A DNA stretch of 64,000 nucleotides from Nemophila menziesii. Lineage: Eukaryota > Streptophyta > Magnoliopsida > Boraginales > Hydrophyllaceae. The notes below the pieces were generated by a model, which saw nothing but the letters and a program-made list of their open reading frames with translations, was not told the origin of the DNA and made no database searches. Below, one piece after another: positions 45,132 through 56,465 of the stretch. A program made the position numbers and the translations under genes. Position 1 is the first letter of the stretch. The number at the start of each line of letters is the position of its first letter. Location: positions 4,464,001-4,528,000 of the forward strand of contig JARWIR010000027.1 in the NCBI GenBank assembly GCA_029959085.1. Reading direction: 5' to 3'.

Positions 45132-45849
45132 ATTGGAGATATTATATATTATATGGACCAAGAATTATGAAATAGTAAAAATTGATCAGTATTTTTTATT
45201 TATCTCAAATATTATTTAATTATGGTATAATTTTAATTTTTTTCTTCGTAATTTTGACGTTTCCTATTATGTAATTTCTATTGACGTTTTTTATAATTTA
45301 TTTATTTATTTTCTTAATTTCTATAGTGTCTTAAGACACATGAAAGATAAAGTGGCTTTTTTCTTCCATTATTCAATTTAGTTTTCTTTATTTTGTTTGA
45401 ATGATGGGTTAGATGGAGTTTTGGGAGTGGGATCTAATTTTAGTGGTCATAAAGTATTGCATTAGTAATTAATTTTCATTCATTATATGGAATCTTGGTA
45501 TGACAGTTAAAATATTTTAATGAGCGTTAAATTATTCTTGGTAATTAAATACAATATCTTTTAAATTATCTGACAAAATAATATGAACTTTGTAGCGTGC
45601 ATGATATGATCAAACTAGAGAACGAAGCAGACGAGTGCATTATACAATCCATAGATTCTAATATCCCATATATCTTACCTGGAAATTTACATTCACTCGA
45701 TGAGAATAACTAGATTGGTTTTCATTGAATTTGTGATGCAAATTATTTTCTAAAAGCATAGACCTCTAAGGAAAGGTTAATTTTTCCTAATGAAGGTTTC
45801 TTTGTAAAGGGTTTAAATTGTAGTTTTTTTTTTTTGTCATACATTGTAG

Positions 45850-46502
45850 AAAAAGCAATTAAATACAACAGTTTCTCAAAGCATTGCCAATAAAATCTAT
45901 ACTATCTATTACATCATTAGAAATCCAGTTCTGAATATTTCCCATTCGCCTACTATATTTTGATGTTAAGTCGGCTATGCTGTTCCGTTCTCTTTTGATA
46001 TGACAAACTTCCCAATTCGGATATCTCGCTGCCCATTTCCATATTATTTCTATTAGCGGCCGTATCTTCCAATCTATAGCTTGCCTTTTTTTATTCCTTG
46101 TACGATTTCCAGATTATCGGAATAAAATATTGCTCTATCAAATCCCATAGAATCCGTTGCCTTCATAGCTTGTAGAATAGCATATATTTCCCCTTCTTTA
46201 ACGCTTTTACACACACCTCTCCTAGATTTCTTTTCCATAATTTTTCCTTCCTTATCCAAAGCAATAGAAGCAATTCCGCTCAATTCATTTTCATTAATGA
46301 AAGAAACATCGTTATGCCACGTAATATCAACTTCCCTATTCTTCACTTCCTTTGTCCCGTTATTTATTCGTTGATTTTCTCTCTGGATTACACATTCTTT
46401 CTTTTTTTCCGGACTTGTTTTGTATAGTCTATCAATAAGATTTAGTGAATTGTTTATAATCTCTGAGATGTCCCATTCCTTTTTCTCGAAAAAACCCTTC
46501 AT
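45850..46502 (-). pseudogene. RNase H-like (RVT_3 type) gene fragment, minus strand
   Basis: The open part 46502-46074 encodes a linker followed by the front of an RNase H-like domain: ISWH...VSFI..., GIASIALD, EGEIYAILQAMKA and FYSDNLEIVQGI. After a frame break in a T-run near 46085, the remaining domain is readable in another frame towards 45850, including the conserved HIKRERNSIADL block. It is more complete than the plus-strand fragment at 43680 and only loosely similar to it. It lies within Helitron 2 near its 3' end. Confidence 0.65.
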
Positions 46503-47085
46503 TCTAGCCTTCCAAATATATCATACATTGTAGTTTCAGTCAATAGTGTTGAGAATAGTCATATTGTTCATGTTATGTGTGGTCTACCGCTTTTTTGGTT
46601 TTGTGAAAAACGCAAATGTTCCAATAATTAAAACAAGGACAAGTTATGTTGTGAATTAAAAATATGTTTTTTTCAATCTATTTTATTTTTTTGGATAGAA
46701 AATACAATCTATCAATCTTTATATGTAACTTAACAATAAAATCCTAACAAAAAAATATTATCCTAATAAAAAAAATTAAAAATAAAATCTTAGCCTTTTC
46801 AGTTTATTTATCTCAAAAAATATTTATTTATTCGGTGTTTAATTTATTTTTTGAAATTAAATTTTTTAGAGTGCTTTCAGGCACGGGTTTATACCTAGTA
46901 TATATATATGAAGTGTTTCATATGATTTAATAAATAGACGATAATAATGATCAAAATGTCATAATTATCATGAACGTTAGAAACGTATCAAAGATATAGA
47001 ATTACGATGACTGTTGTTTGAAAATCGTGTCTCCTATCGAAAAGAATGTTACCTGATACACGGGAAAAGTTTAAAATTAAAAATA

Positions 47086-47351
47086 GTGCCCGTTTGGGAT
47101 TGATTTTTTTTTTGTTCCAAATTTGGGATTGATTATTTTGGAACTAAAAGCATTTTTTTATTAAAATTTAATTATTTGTAAAAAATATTTAAAAATATTT
47201 TGACATCTAAAATCAAAATCACTTTAAGTGATTATTTTAATAATCACTAATCTAGTGCTTTTCCTAAAAGTGATTTTTAAAGTCTAAAATATTACTATGA
47301 ATCTAAAATCACTTTAAGTGATTATTTTAAAAAGCAATCCCAAACGGGCAC
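47086..47351. mobile_element. 266-bp MITE with inverted ends GTGCCCGTTTGGGATTG
   Basis: Left end GTGCCCGTTTGGGATTG and its exact reverse complement at the right end (47335-47351). The interior contains two copies of the palindrome-like AATCACTTTAAGTGATT. A possible 3-bp duplication ATA (47083-47085 and 47352-47354) is ambiguous. The superfamily is therefore uncertain (PIF/Harbinger or hAT). Confidence 0.7.
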
Positions 47352-47416
47352 ATAATCTCAAATCGAGGCTATCAAAACATAAGGTACCACTTAAAGTTTT
47401 AGAAATGTTCATTGGT

Positions 47417-49068
47417 AAACCCTAGCATGTTAGACAAGGGGATTCCCTCTACATTTTGAACGACAGATCTTAATACTGTGAGAAAGATAAGAAACCCTAG
47501 CGCCTCTCTCTCTCTCTCTCCATTTGAAGCCCTTCTGTTACTTCTATTTGGCTTTCCGCTGGTGATGGAGGCCCTCCCTTTTCCTGCCTTCATTTCTTTT
47601 CTTTCTTTATTACCTTTTATCGTCTCTTTGCCTCATCATTTTCATTCCTCTGGGTCCTGCATCAAACCTATTAAGGATTCCGGTTGGGGCTTTTTTCTTG
47701 GTTTGCGATTCTGGGATTGTTTTAGTGGCGGCTCCTCCAGTTTCGATTCTTTTAGTATTCTTGAGGAATCGACTCGCTCTTCCACATCTCCTTGCCTCCA
47801 GTGGTCTCTGTTATCTGCTGCCTACGGCCTGTTTTATCAAGACCTCACTGATTCGGGCTTCAGGGCCCATTACATTACTGCTGTGTTAACTGCCGTGTCT
47901 GTACTGATCGATGGCCTAGCCCTTTTAAAGGCCCAACTTAACAACCTTACCGCCCTAGAATTTATTGGTATGTTTCCTGTTGGCTGTTCTTCATATTACA
48001 GGGATGGTTTCTTGGTTTTGTGGGTCTTTGCTGCTTTGATCTTGGTGCTGTGTTCTGGAGTGTTTATTTTGATGACACGATGGCTGTTTTCACTGTATGG
48101 GTCGACTTGGACTGCCTGATAGGTAAGCAGGATTTTAGGGAATTGATAAGATGGGTTTACTGCTTTGTTAGTTTTGTTGGTTTTTCGGTGTGTTTTTGTT
48201 TTTTTGCCTACTATTATGCATTCCTTCACTGATGGTTAGTGGTGATTCACTTTAGGTTGATTTTAGTTGTTCAATAGGTTTTGAATTTTGGGGTTTTGGG
48301 TGTTTGCCATTCATTCGACACTTTCTCATTTCGATTCCTTTTGTTTCGACATTATTGACTTGCGCTAGGATGTGGTGGCTTTTTGTGGTCTTTTGGGTCA
48401 GTGTTGTTTCTCGGTTTCTAGCAGGTTCCATAAAATCATGGGTGGTGATTCCTTTGTGGCCTTGGTCAACCATTCAGTTCATTTCGACATTAGAAGGTTC
48501 GGGTGTTTGCCTTTCAGTCGGAGTTTCTGGTGTTTGGACCTTCCTGATTTGGTTAGTTTGGCTTGCGATTTATGGGGTGGCTGGAGAAGTGGTTTTTGCG
48601 CTCCTGCTCTACTCTTCCTCTCTTGGTTTACGTTTTTATCACTTGGGCTAGTTATATCTCCCTTGATTTGAAGGCTATCAGGACTTTCGTTTTCGTTAAT
48701 GCAACTGTTGTCTTAGCTTATACTATGTGTATGAGAGTCTGCTTCGAGTTGGTAGGAGGTAACTTTGGGAGTTCATTATATGGTAGTCGATTTACTCCCC
48801 CTCGCTTCGAGGCCTAAGTTTGTCTTTCTTAAGGACCATGTTTCTTTGACCCTTTGCGGTCTAAGCCCGCTACTTCAGAGGCATCTACGTTTTTTTTTTC
48901 ACTATGGGAAGGAGTTGCGGTCCGAGAGTGCTTTGTCTTTACTTTATTCTGCTTATTTTAGTCTTTTGTTTGTCTTTCTTTGGGTTTGGTTGGTCAAACC
49001 CGAACACCTTGTAAGCTTTCATTAAATTTTAATATACGTTTTTGGAACAAAAAAAACCCTAGCATGTT
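47417..49068 (+). mobile_element. Poly(A)-tailed non-LTR retroposon with 15-bp target duplication
   Basis: The sequence 47432-49053 is flanked by the exact 15-bp repeat AAACCCTAGCATGTT (47417-47431 and 49054-49068) and ends in an A-run after a T-rich 3' tail. This is the signature of target-primed reverse transcription. The front contains GAAACCCTAGCGCC and a CT repeat as in plant LINE 5' UTRs. The longest ORF (47478-48119) is hydrophobic and shows no RT, endonuclease or zinc-knuckle motif. It is best read as a non-autonomous LINE derivative or a retroposed transcript. Confidence 0.75.
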
Positions 49069-50815
49069 TTAAAATATATGTATTATAAGGAGAAATGAGT
49101 CTTATGGCCAAATGCAGATATATCAAAACTACACAAGCAAAACACGTCAATTTCAAACGAAGACGAGCCAAGAAATCCTAAAAGATACGAGGATGAAGAG
49201 AAGTGCTCAATTTTATCCCATCATCAGCTGATATCACATGTGGCATAATAATAAATATTATAGATCTCAGGCCAGTCTCGAACAAACCCTTGAACATATA
49301 TAAAATCAGGGTCGACCCTAAGGGTATGTTGGAGAGGGGGCCCAAATATCTGATATCTTAGGACTTCCGATCATCTAACTGTATTATATGTATATAAATA
49401 TATCCCGATTTAACTAATTAAACAATTATAATTATATTGGTTCGATGGTAATATGATTTTATGTTTATATGAATATATCCCCGATTTAAGTATTAAAACA
49501 ATTGTGACATTTTACCACACTAACTATTGTAATATTTTTATTTATAAATTTTTTTCATATAGATGGACCTTATTTTGTTAGTTCAGTTTGGATTCCAAAA
49601 ATATCAAGATTAACTCTGTATAAAACTGTGAGCATTTCCAAAATCCTTACTCTAGCCGTTAAATATTTCTGTAAATAAAGTAATTTTAGAAATATTAAGC
49701 ATTTAAATTTTTTCAATAAAGATTTGTATGTTAAATTTTATAATATTATTTATTTTGTATCTATTTTCAACTAGCTTTGCAATAAGTTTTAAAAAAAAGG
49801 GTTATTAGAGAAAGCATCCTCATAGAGGATGCTTTTATTTTTTTTAACCCTCTAATTTTTTTATTTAGAGATAAATGCCTCCTTAATTAAGTAATTATAG
49901 AAAACATCCCCTTAATTATTTAGTTTCTCATTTTACCCAATATAAATACTACATTTATTAGAAACTAGGTAATTAATTCCCCAATTATTAGCTCACACAC
50001 TCACGCACAACTTAGATTCTCTCATTCCCTCTCTACTTCTCTCTCTGTAACGGTTTCTTCTCCATTAACGAGCTCACTCACGAAGCTCACTCACTCACGA
50101 TGCTCGCACGGTTTCTTCTTCTCTAAATGTAATTAACATCGCTCTTCTCTCACGCTCTCTATCTCTCTCTATCTCGTGTCTCTGTTTTTGTCTATTTTTT
50201 TTCTAATTTTTTATTTCATTTTGTTGTTTTGCTGATTTGCAGGTTTTTGTTTCTATATATACATATACATGTGTATGTATTCTCTATTTTGAAAGCATTT
50301 TGATTCATAATTTCATCATACTTTGCAATTTCAAGCAATTCTACTGTTTCAAGGGTTTTCTCTTCTAATTGGTTGTTTTGTTATGATTTTGTGTTCATAT
50401 GCTTAGTTTTGTTCATATTTTGCTTTGATATTGCAAAATTTTGTGTTTAAGTTGTTATTGTTATGATTATGTATTAACATTCTTCATTTCTTCATATTTT
50501 GCCTCAATTTTGGTAAATTGTGTTCATATTCTTCATTTTGTTCATATTTTGCTTCTATATTGCTAAATTCCGTGATTAATCTGTTTTGATCTGAGTAGAG
50601 TGTGTGTTTGAGCTGTAATTCTGTGAAGAGGTTTGTGCAGTCTCAGAATTCCATGTTTTAAACATGGAATTCCATGTTTCATACAGTTTCAAAACATGAA
50701 ATTCCACGTTTCAAACATGGAATCTGAGACTGCACAAAACTTTTTCCTTTTTCTACTTCTTCCTTTGTTTGTGTTATTGTATTCTAGTACTTATGTCATG
50801 ACTTGTTATCTGCAG
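49069..50815 (+). other. Region upstream of the MULE transposase
   Basis: AT-rich and non-coding. It contains a perfect 11-bp hairpin AAAGCATCCTC/GAGGATGCTTT (49811-49835) enclosed by AGGGTTA and TAACCCT, a plausible part of a Mutator-like terminal region. A CT-rich, 5'-UTR-like stretch (49990-50190) follows, then T-rich, intron-like sequence. Palindromic AACATGGAATTCCATGTT repeats lie at 50645-50728. Confidence 0.45.
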
Positions 50816-53168
50816 ATGGTTATGACTGTAGTTAGGTTCGGTTCTCAACGTTCTATGTGTTCGTTTGATCTTTTTCCGACTCTCGATTCTGTTTTCGATT
50901 ACGTGTTGTCTAAATGGTATTTCTTGCTCTTGAGTTCCACGCATCTAGTTTATTCAGTGGGAGATGACATCAACTGTTTGTTGAAGAACGAAGAAGACTT
51001 TTTCAACATGCAATTTTTGGTTAGTGAGTCTACTTTGGAACGTATGGATATTTATGTTACCGTCGATAGTGAAAAGGAGGCTTCTCAGTCTACGCCTTGC
51101 TCGGCTATCACCGTTGTGGATTCTTCTTCTTCTTCTTCTAAAAAGGCCATTTCTTTCCACGATCCGAAGGAGCATACATTCGGTGGTCATAAAGATTTGG
51201 TTCTGAAAAGTAACCATTGGAGTCAACTAATCAGTCACGTCGGCCAATGCTTTTATGGGGGAGTTGCTGAATTTCGCAACGTCGTTGCCAAATTTGCCAG
51301 TGAAGTAGGTTTTATGTATTACTTTATTCATAATTACAAGTATAAATGCTCGATTCATTGCAAAGGTTTCAAAACCAACGGATGTCCTTGGAAAGTTTAC
51401 GCCTCTCTTGAACGTAGCAACGACTTTCTATATACGTACCTTAATAAACGAGCACAACTGTGGTGCGGTTATGAAATCTACGGTTAGCAAGGTTATTAAA
51501 TGTAACGTGGTTTCTGATTTGGTCGTTGAAGAAGTTAGGGTTAGGCTTGATATTGTTCCGAAAAATATTATCAGGGATCTGAAATTCAATTACGGTTTCG
51601 ATATATCTTACGCGATTGCTTATCATAGTTTAAAAAAGGCCAAGGACGAAGTTCATGGCGACTTGTCTTCTTCTTTCCATCGATTACGATCTTATTTAGA
51701 TAAGTTAAAATTAGTGGATCCATCCACATAATTTCATTACGAGTATGATCCAGTAACTTCCACATTTGAGCGATGCTTTGTTGCATTATGTGGTTGTATT
51801 CACGGTTTTAAATCTTGTCGTCCAATGCTATTTATAGACGGTACACATTTGAACAACAAGTATAAGGGACATCTTCTAATTGCAACTGCAAAGGACGCCA
51901 ACAAAGGTTACTTAACTTTCATTTCCTTCTTCTATTTACCCCTCTTTTAAGAGAAATTTTGTGTTCTTAACATGGAACATGGAATTCCATGTTTGAAACA
52001 TGGAATTTCTTGTCTTTGTATTTATTTTCTTGATTTTTCTGTTTCCTTTTGTTCTTCTTTTTTGTTTTTGATTGTGTTTTGTTTGATTATCCTAATGCAG
52101 GTATTTTCCCTATTGTATTTGCAATGGTCCAAGACGAGGACACCACAAACTGGAATCTATTTCTGAGGTTTCTTAGACCTTTGGTCGACGATCGTCGGAT
52201 CACCTTCATCTCAGACCATTTTCAAGGTATCGTAACATTCGTGGGGGAAGTGTTTCCCGATGGTTTTGATTCTTTCTGTTTGTTTCTTTTAAGAAACAAT
52301 CTTCGGGACGCGATGAAAGGTAGAGGCTTGGGTCCATACGGGGAGGCTACGAGTACTTTGTTAAATAGGGTACCCCATGCTCCAAATGCTGCAGAATTCA
52401 ACATAGCTTTTGAAGATTTCATCCGTGAAGGGAAAGCTGTTGGTCGTACTTTCATGGATAATTTGCCCAAAGAAAACTTTTTCAATGCTTTTTTCCAGGG
52501 AAAAGCGTTACGGGGAGACGACTTCAAACGCTGCCAAATCATTGAACTCGAGAGTGAAGCGTGAGCAGTGGGACCAACTACCAATTATCGAGCTAATCGA
52601 TCAAATCTGTCTTTGGGTAATGTGTAAGTTTTCAGAAAGGCTTGAAGAGTCTTCGAAGTGGAGCACAAGACTGGTACCCGAAGCGGAGCTTGTCTACACA
52701 TAACATTTTAACAATGCTCATTCGTGGACAGTTTTTCGTCAATCAGGACAACTGTATCAAGTTGTTTCCGACCCTTCTCATGTGGTCGATCTTCATAGAT
52801 GCTCGTGCACGTGTGGGGACTGGAAGTTTCACAGTTTCCCTTGTTCACATGTCGTCGCTGTTTTGCAAAGATCGGTAGATCCAGCTCACCGTTTAGAGTA
52901 TATCGAGAGTTATTATCAAACCACATTATACAAGGAATGCTACTCTCGAAACGTTCCTGCTTTTTCCACGTTCGCTCCACCTTCACCAACCCTCGGGCCC
53001 AACGATATTTTTGTCCAGCCTCTCATCGTCAAGGTTCCTCCCGGCCGACCAAAAACGAAGCGTTTCAAGTCTCGTGGAGAATTTGAGCACGAACCTAAGA
53101 TGATAACCTACGGACATTGTCACACACGAGGACATCATAATGCCAAAACTTGTCGAGCTGTTATATGA
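50816..53168 (+). pseudogene. Mutator-like element (MULE) transposase pseudogene
   Basis: MULE transposases cut and insert the element through a DDE core. I place the start at the ATG 50816, after an AG acceptor. In order: an N-terminal plant MuDR-type region; a basic Cys/His DNA-binding part (HCKGFKTNGCPWKVYAS, NEHNC); the MULE core with FIDGTHL, then after an intron of about 190 bp FPIVFAMVQDEDTTNW and ISDHFQGI; a SWIM zinc finger CSCTCGDWKFHSFPCSH; and a C-terminal zinc knuckle (C-x2-C-x4-H-x4-C near 53115-53155). It is broken by a frameshift near 51470, an in-frame stop at 51729-51731 and further shifts between 52490 and 52780. The intron near 51908-52100 holds palindromic repeats. Confidence 0.87.
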
Positions 53169-53372
53169 GTTTTGATTTATTTTTACGATCATTACATTCT
53201 TTTAACAGTTATTTTGATATTCAATTGTTTATCATTTTTACAGATTCTATAGTTATGGTTTGAATACTTTTTTATCTTATACTGTGTTGTGGTTTATTTT
53301 GTTTTTATAATAATTGTATTTTAGTATATCTTTTTAGCCTAGTAGCTTAAGTTGTTTTTTTGGCAGGTTAGA

Positions 53373-53546
53373 GAATTCCATGTTTCAAACATTTAAATCC
53401 ATGTTTAATACAGTTTCAAAACATGGAATTTCATGTTTAGTACAGTTATCAAAACATGGAATTTCATGATTTGATAACTGTATTAAACATGAAATTCCAT
53501 GTTTTGAAACTGTATTAAACATGGAATTCCATGTTTAATACAGTTA
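53373..53546. repeat. Palindromic repeat cluster with a 116-bp hairpin
   Basis: Several variants of ACATGGAATTCCATGT alternate with AATACAGTT. 53404-53519 forms an almost perfect inverted repeat with arms of about 50 bases. Related copies lie at 50645-50728 and 51966-52013, the latter in the transposase intron. Confidence 0.8.
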
Positions 53547-53836
53547 CTAAAAACAATATGAAAATTCCCATATTATTCAGTAATTACACTATAAGGTCCC
53601 TAAACTATAATGTTCCATGATTTGATGATAAAATCATTGACAAATATACAATACTAATAAATTTTCAATATTAATCAATTCATTTATAACAATTAATAAA
53701 CTAAGAAGTCATTACAATTCATTTCAAACATTAGAATCTTTAAACAAAACCAAAATACGTAAAAACTGAATACGATATATTAAGTTAAACAGAATACTTC
53801 AAACATTCTTCAAATGTCTCCTGAATAACTGATTCT
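53547..53836. other. Spacer between the two MULE-associated genes
   Basis: AT-rich with no gene. It contains 'cactataaggtccctaaact', a single resemblance to the minisatellite core of 39885-41560 in reverse orientation. Confidence 0.4.
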
Positions 53837-54883
53837 CTAATCTTCGCTGTCTATGAATTGCATGTACATCCTTGCACGGAATTTCTCAGGTTCATTCTCC
53901 TCGAATGTCTCCCTAATGCTAGCCGTCTTGTATATGTCCTCTGCGTACATGCAAACATACACTCCACTGTTTTGGCTTCCTTCAGTCATTTGGGGGCAAT
54001 TCATCTCCTTCAACTCCATTTGAGATTGGTTCTCGGAATCTGGTCCAGGCCCCGCATCAAGATAGTTGAAGAGTTTTTCTTTGTTTTTTCTGCTTTTGTC
54101 GGATAATTAATGGTTTTTAAGTTTGCTTCCCGGGTTGTAGTGTCTCCATTTGTTTTGGGGGAAATCGTGGGGTTCAAACACTAAGAGGGATGTGCGTCTT
54201 TTAGTTTATGTTCGTCCTCCACCGTCTGTACATGTATGATTACACTTGTGTTTTCACCCTTATTATTTTCAATAGCTTCTAAGAATACCTTTTTGACATC
54301 TTTTTCCATTATTTTGGGGTCATTTTCGTTCACCAACTCCTGCATAAATTGAACAATTTTCATTAATCCTTTTTACAGTTTATATATATTCAGAAGTTAA
54401 AGTAATTTTTACTTACCATTGTTCTATTGACATGTATACAACTCTGTACTCCACGATAAATATATTTTGCACGTTTGTCTCGTGTTTTTCTTTCTTATCA
54501 AATTCCTGTTGTAGCATCGCCAAGTATGCTTCTATAACCTGCATTTTTTTTGTGTTATAATTTGTTTTTACTTATTACTATTCATAGTTAGTGTTACTTA
54601 CGTTGCTTTCTATCGCCTTTTCTTCTGCTATCGATTCTATGTCTTCAACTGTTACTGGTATACTCAGTTTAGATCCCCACACACCACACCTGTAAATGAA
54701 TATATTCTCAATTGTTAATACATAAAAGTTTAAAATAAGTAGAGAAGTTCAGTTTATTACAATTTGTCCTTTTGTAGATTGAAAATATCGTTGACTTTTT
54801 TAAGGTGTCTCTTTTCGATTAACTCATAAGGAGTCTTCTTATGCTGTCTTCTTGCATATACAACTGGTGGTCCTTTGTGTGTT
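53837..54883 (-). pseudogene. Ulp1-like (C48) cysteine protease pseudogene of the MULE
   Basis: Ulp1-like proteases remove SUMO-type modifiers, and many plant MULEs of the KAONASHI type carry such genes. On the minus strand, exon-like pieces with good splice signals can be followed: 54883-54761, 54689 to about 54602, about 54541 to 54421, and 54330 to 53837. They read into the Ulp1-specific VIEAYLAML block and end with SGVYVCMYAEDI, the usual catalytic Cys region. There the expected DCG is NSG, so the nucleophile Cys is replaced by Ser. A stop and frame breaks lie near 54180. It converges on the transposase gene. The upstream exons are cut off by element D. Confidence 0.72.
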
Positions 54884-54905
54884 CTAAAATAAATGCAAAA
54901 GTAAT

Positions 54906-56429
54906 TGAACAACAACCGCAAGTGTACGGTTGTCCCAAGTAGTAATAATGATTCTAGGATCGTTCGCAGGGACGGTTTGGTTAACTACAATGCTTATCAA
55001 ATAATGAATGGTTGCACTTATGAAAGCAAATAAAGATATAATGATTGATTTGGTTTTTGTATTAATTCTAATTAATGAAAGACTAAATATAAAATGCAAG
55101 TAAATAGTGAAACGCAAGTAAATAAGTGGAAAACGCAAGTATGAGAAGGTAGCACTTGAGAACGCAAGGGGTCTTCCTAATCCTATTTCATAACCTATGC
55201 TGTTTAAGGGTTAAATTGGTCAATTACAATGGTCGGGATTCTAAATTCCTTATACCTCTGTCAGGGTAGAATATAAGGCTATCCTAGAGTGTCACTAGTC
55301 CCGTCAGGGTAAATATGATCCACTTTTAGATGTTTAAGTTAATTACCACATTGGCCCTAAAATTAGCTAAGTTCGTCAGAATCAATAGCTTCTATTTTAG
55401 ATTGAATAAATATTTCCGTACCTAAACCCTCCGTCAGGATGATCTAATCGCCACTAATTGGAATAGCCTAGATACTAACACCTGTTCTTAGTTCATGACT
55501 CAAAAAACAGTAAATAATCTTAATTTATCGAAAAGAGTAAAAGCCCCAATCTAATTTAATTTAACAGAAACCCAAATTCAACATATGAAATTCAAGAAGA
55601 TTGGGATTCACCCATAAAGCATTCTCAAGCACTATAATGTGTTTAGCTCATACTAATTAAAAAGAAAACTAAATTAATTGAAATGGAATTCATAATGTAT
55701 TACAGAATTAAAATTAAAAGAAACCTAATTTCCGGAATTGGAATGACTGAGAACGGAGATATAGACCCTCTCCACCTCTTGCAGCTTCTTCTTTCTTCCT
55801 TCTGTTGCTTCTCTCTGATGTTTAATCTTGTAAAAAGTGAATTATATGTAAATAGAAGTCAAGAGCTCCTTTTATAAGTAGAAAAACGGATTAGGGCTTG
55901 GACCTAATAATAAAACACTAATTAAATGTCCAAACCCAATTGCTAAGCCCAAAATCCCGTAACTGCTGCACCACCTTCACTAAAACGGCTTTTCCCGCTT
56001 CATTATAACTCCGATTGACTTGATTCCAGTTGCTAAAGTTCCGTAACTCGATAAGGAATGTTTTCTCTTCAAAGGTCAGCAGCTAAATCATCTCTTAAGC
56101 GCCTTGAAATCAGCAATCTTTGGCCTGTTTTCCAGATTTGCAGCGCTAAAATCAAATTCCTTCAGGATTTATCTTCAAGTCTTGACTCCATATCACGTTC
56201 TTTGACTCTCTTCTCGGATTCCATTCCTAGCTAGCAATTAAAACCTACAAACTTTCCACTAAAATACACAAGATTACGCGCAAAAGTTTAATAAATCAAA
56301 ATTACTAGAAATAAAATGGAAATTCCGGATTATTGCATTTTTAACTCAAAAGTCTATTAAAATAATCAAATAAACATAAAAAATGATGTCTCCCAAGGGT
56401 CGAAAATAAGAACAATTAGGGAGACATCA
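54906..56429 (-). repeat. 3' LTR of element D
   Basis: On the minus strand it starts TGATGTCTCCC right after the polypurine tract. I place its end at TTGTTCA (54906) because the next bases look like the intron end of the Ulp1-like gene (TTTATTTTAG). The length then is 1524 bp, like the other LTRs. The left boundary is inferred. Confidence 0.8.
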
Positions 56430-56465
56430 AGACCCCCAACTCAAACCTTTGTCGTCCTGACAAAG
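56430..56465 (-). other. Polypurine tract and stem-loop, element D
   Basis: On the minus strand: stem-loop CTTTGTC-AGGAC-GACAAAG (56465-56447), then GTTTGAGTTGGGGGTCT up to the LTR. The stem sequence differs from that of A-C but pairing is kept. Confidence 0.85.

Noticed and set aside
47478..48119. 213-codon ORF as a membrane protein gene
   Set aside because: It lies inside a retroposon with target duplications. Its hydrophobic, Phe/Leu-rich composition is what a T-rich sequence yields in this frame, and overlapping frames are equally open.
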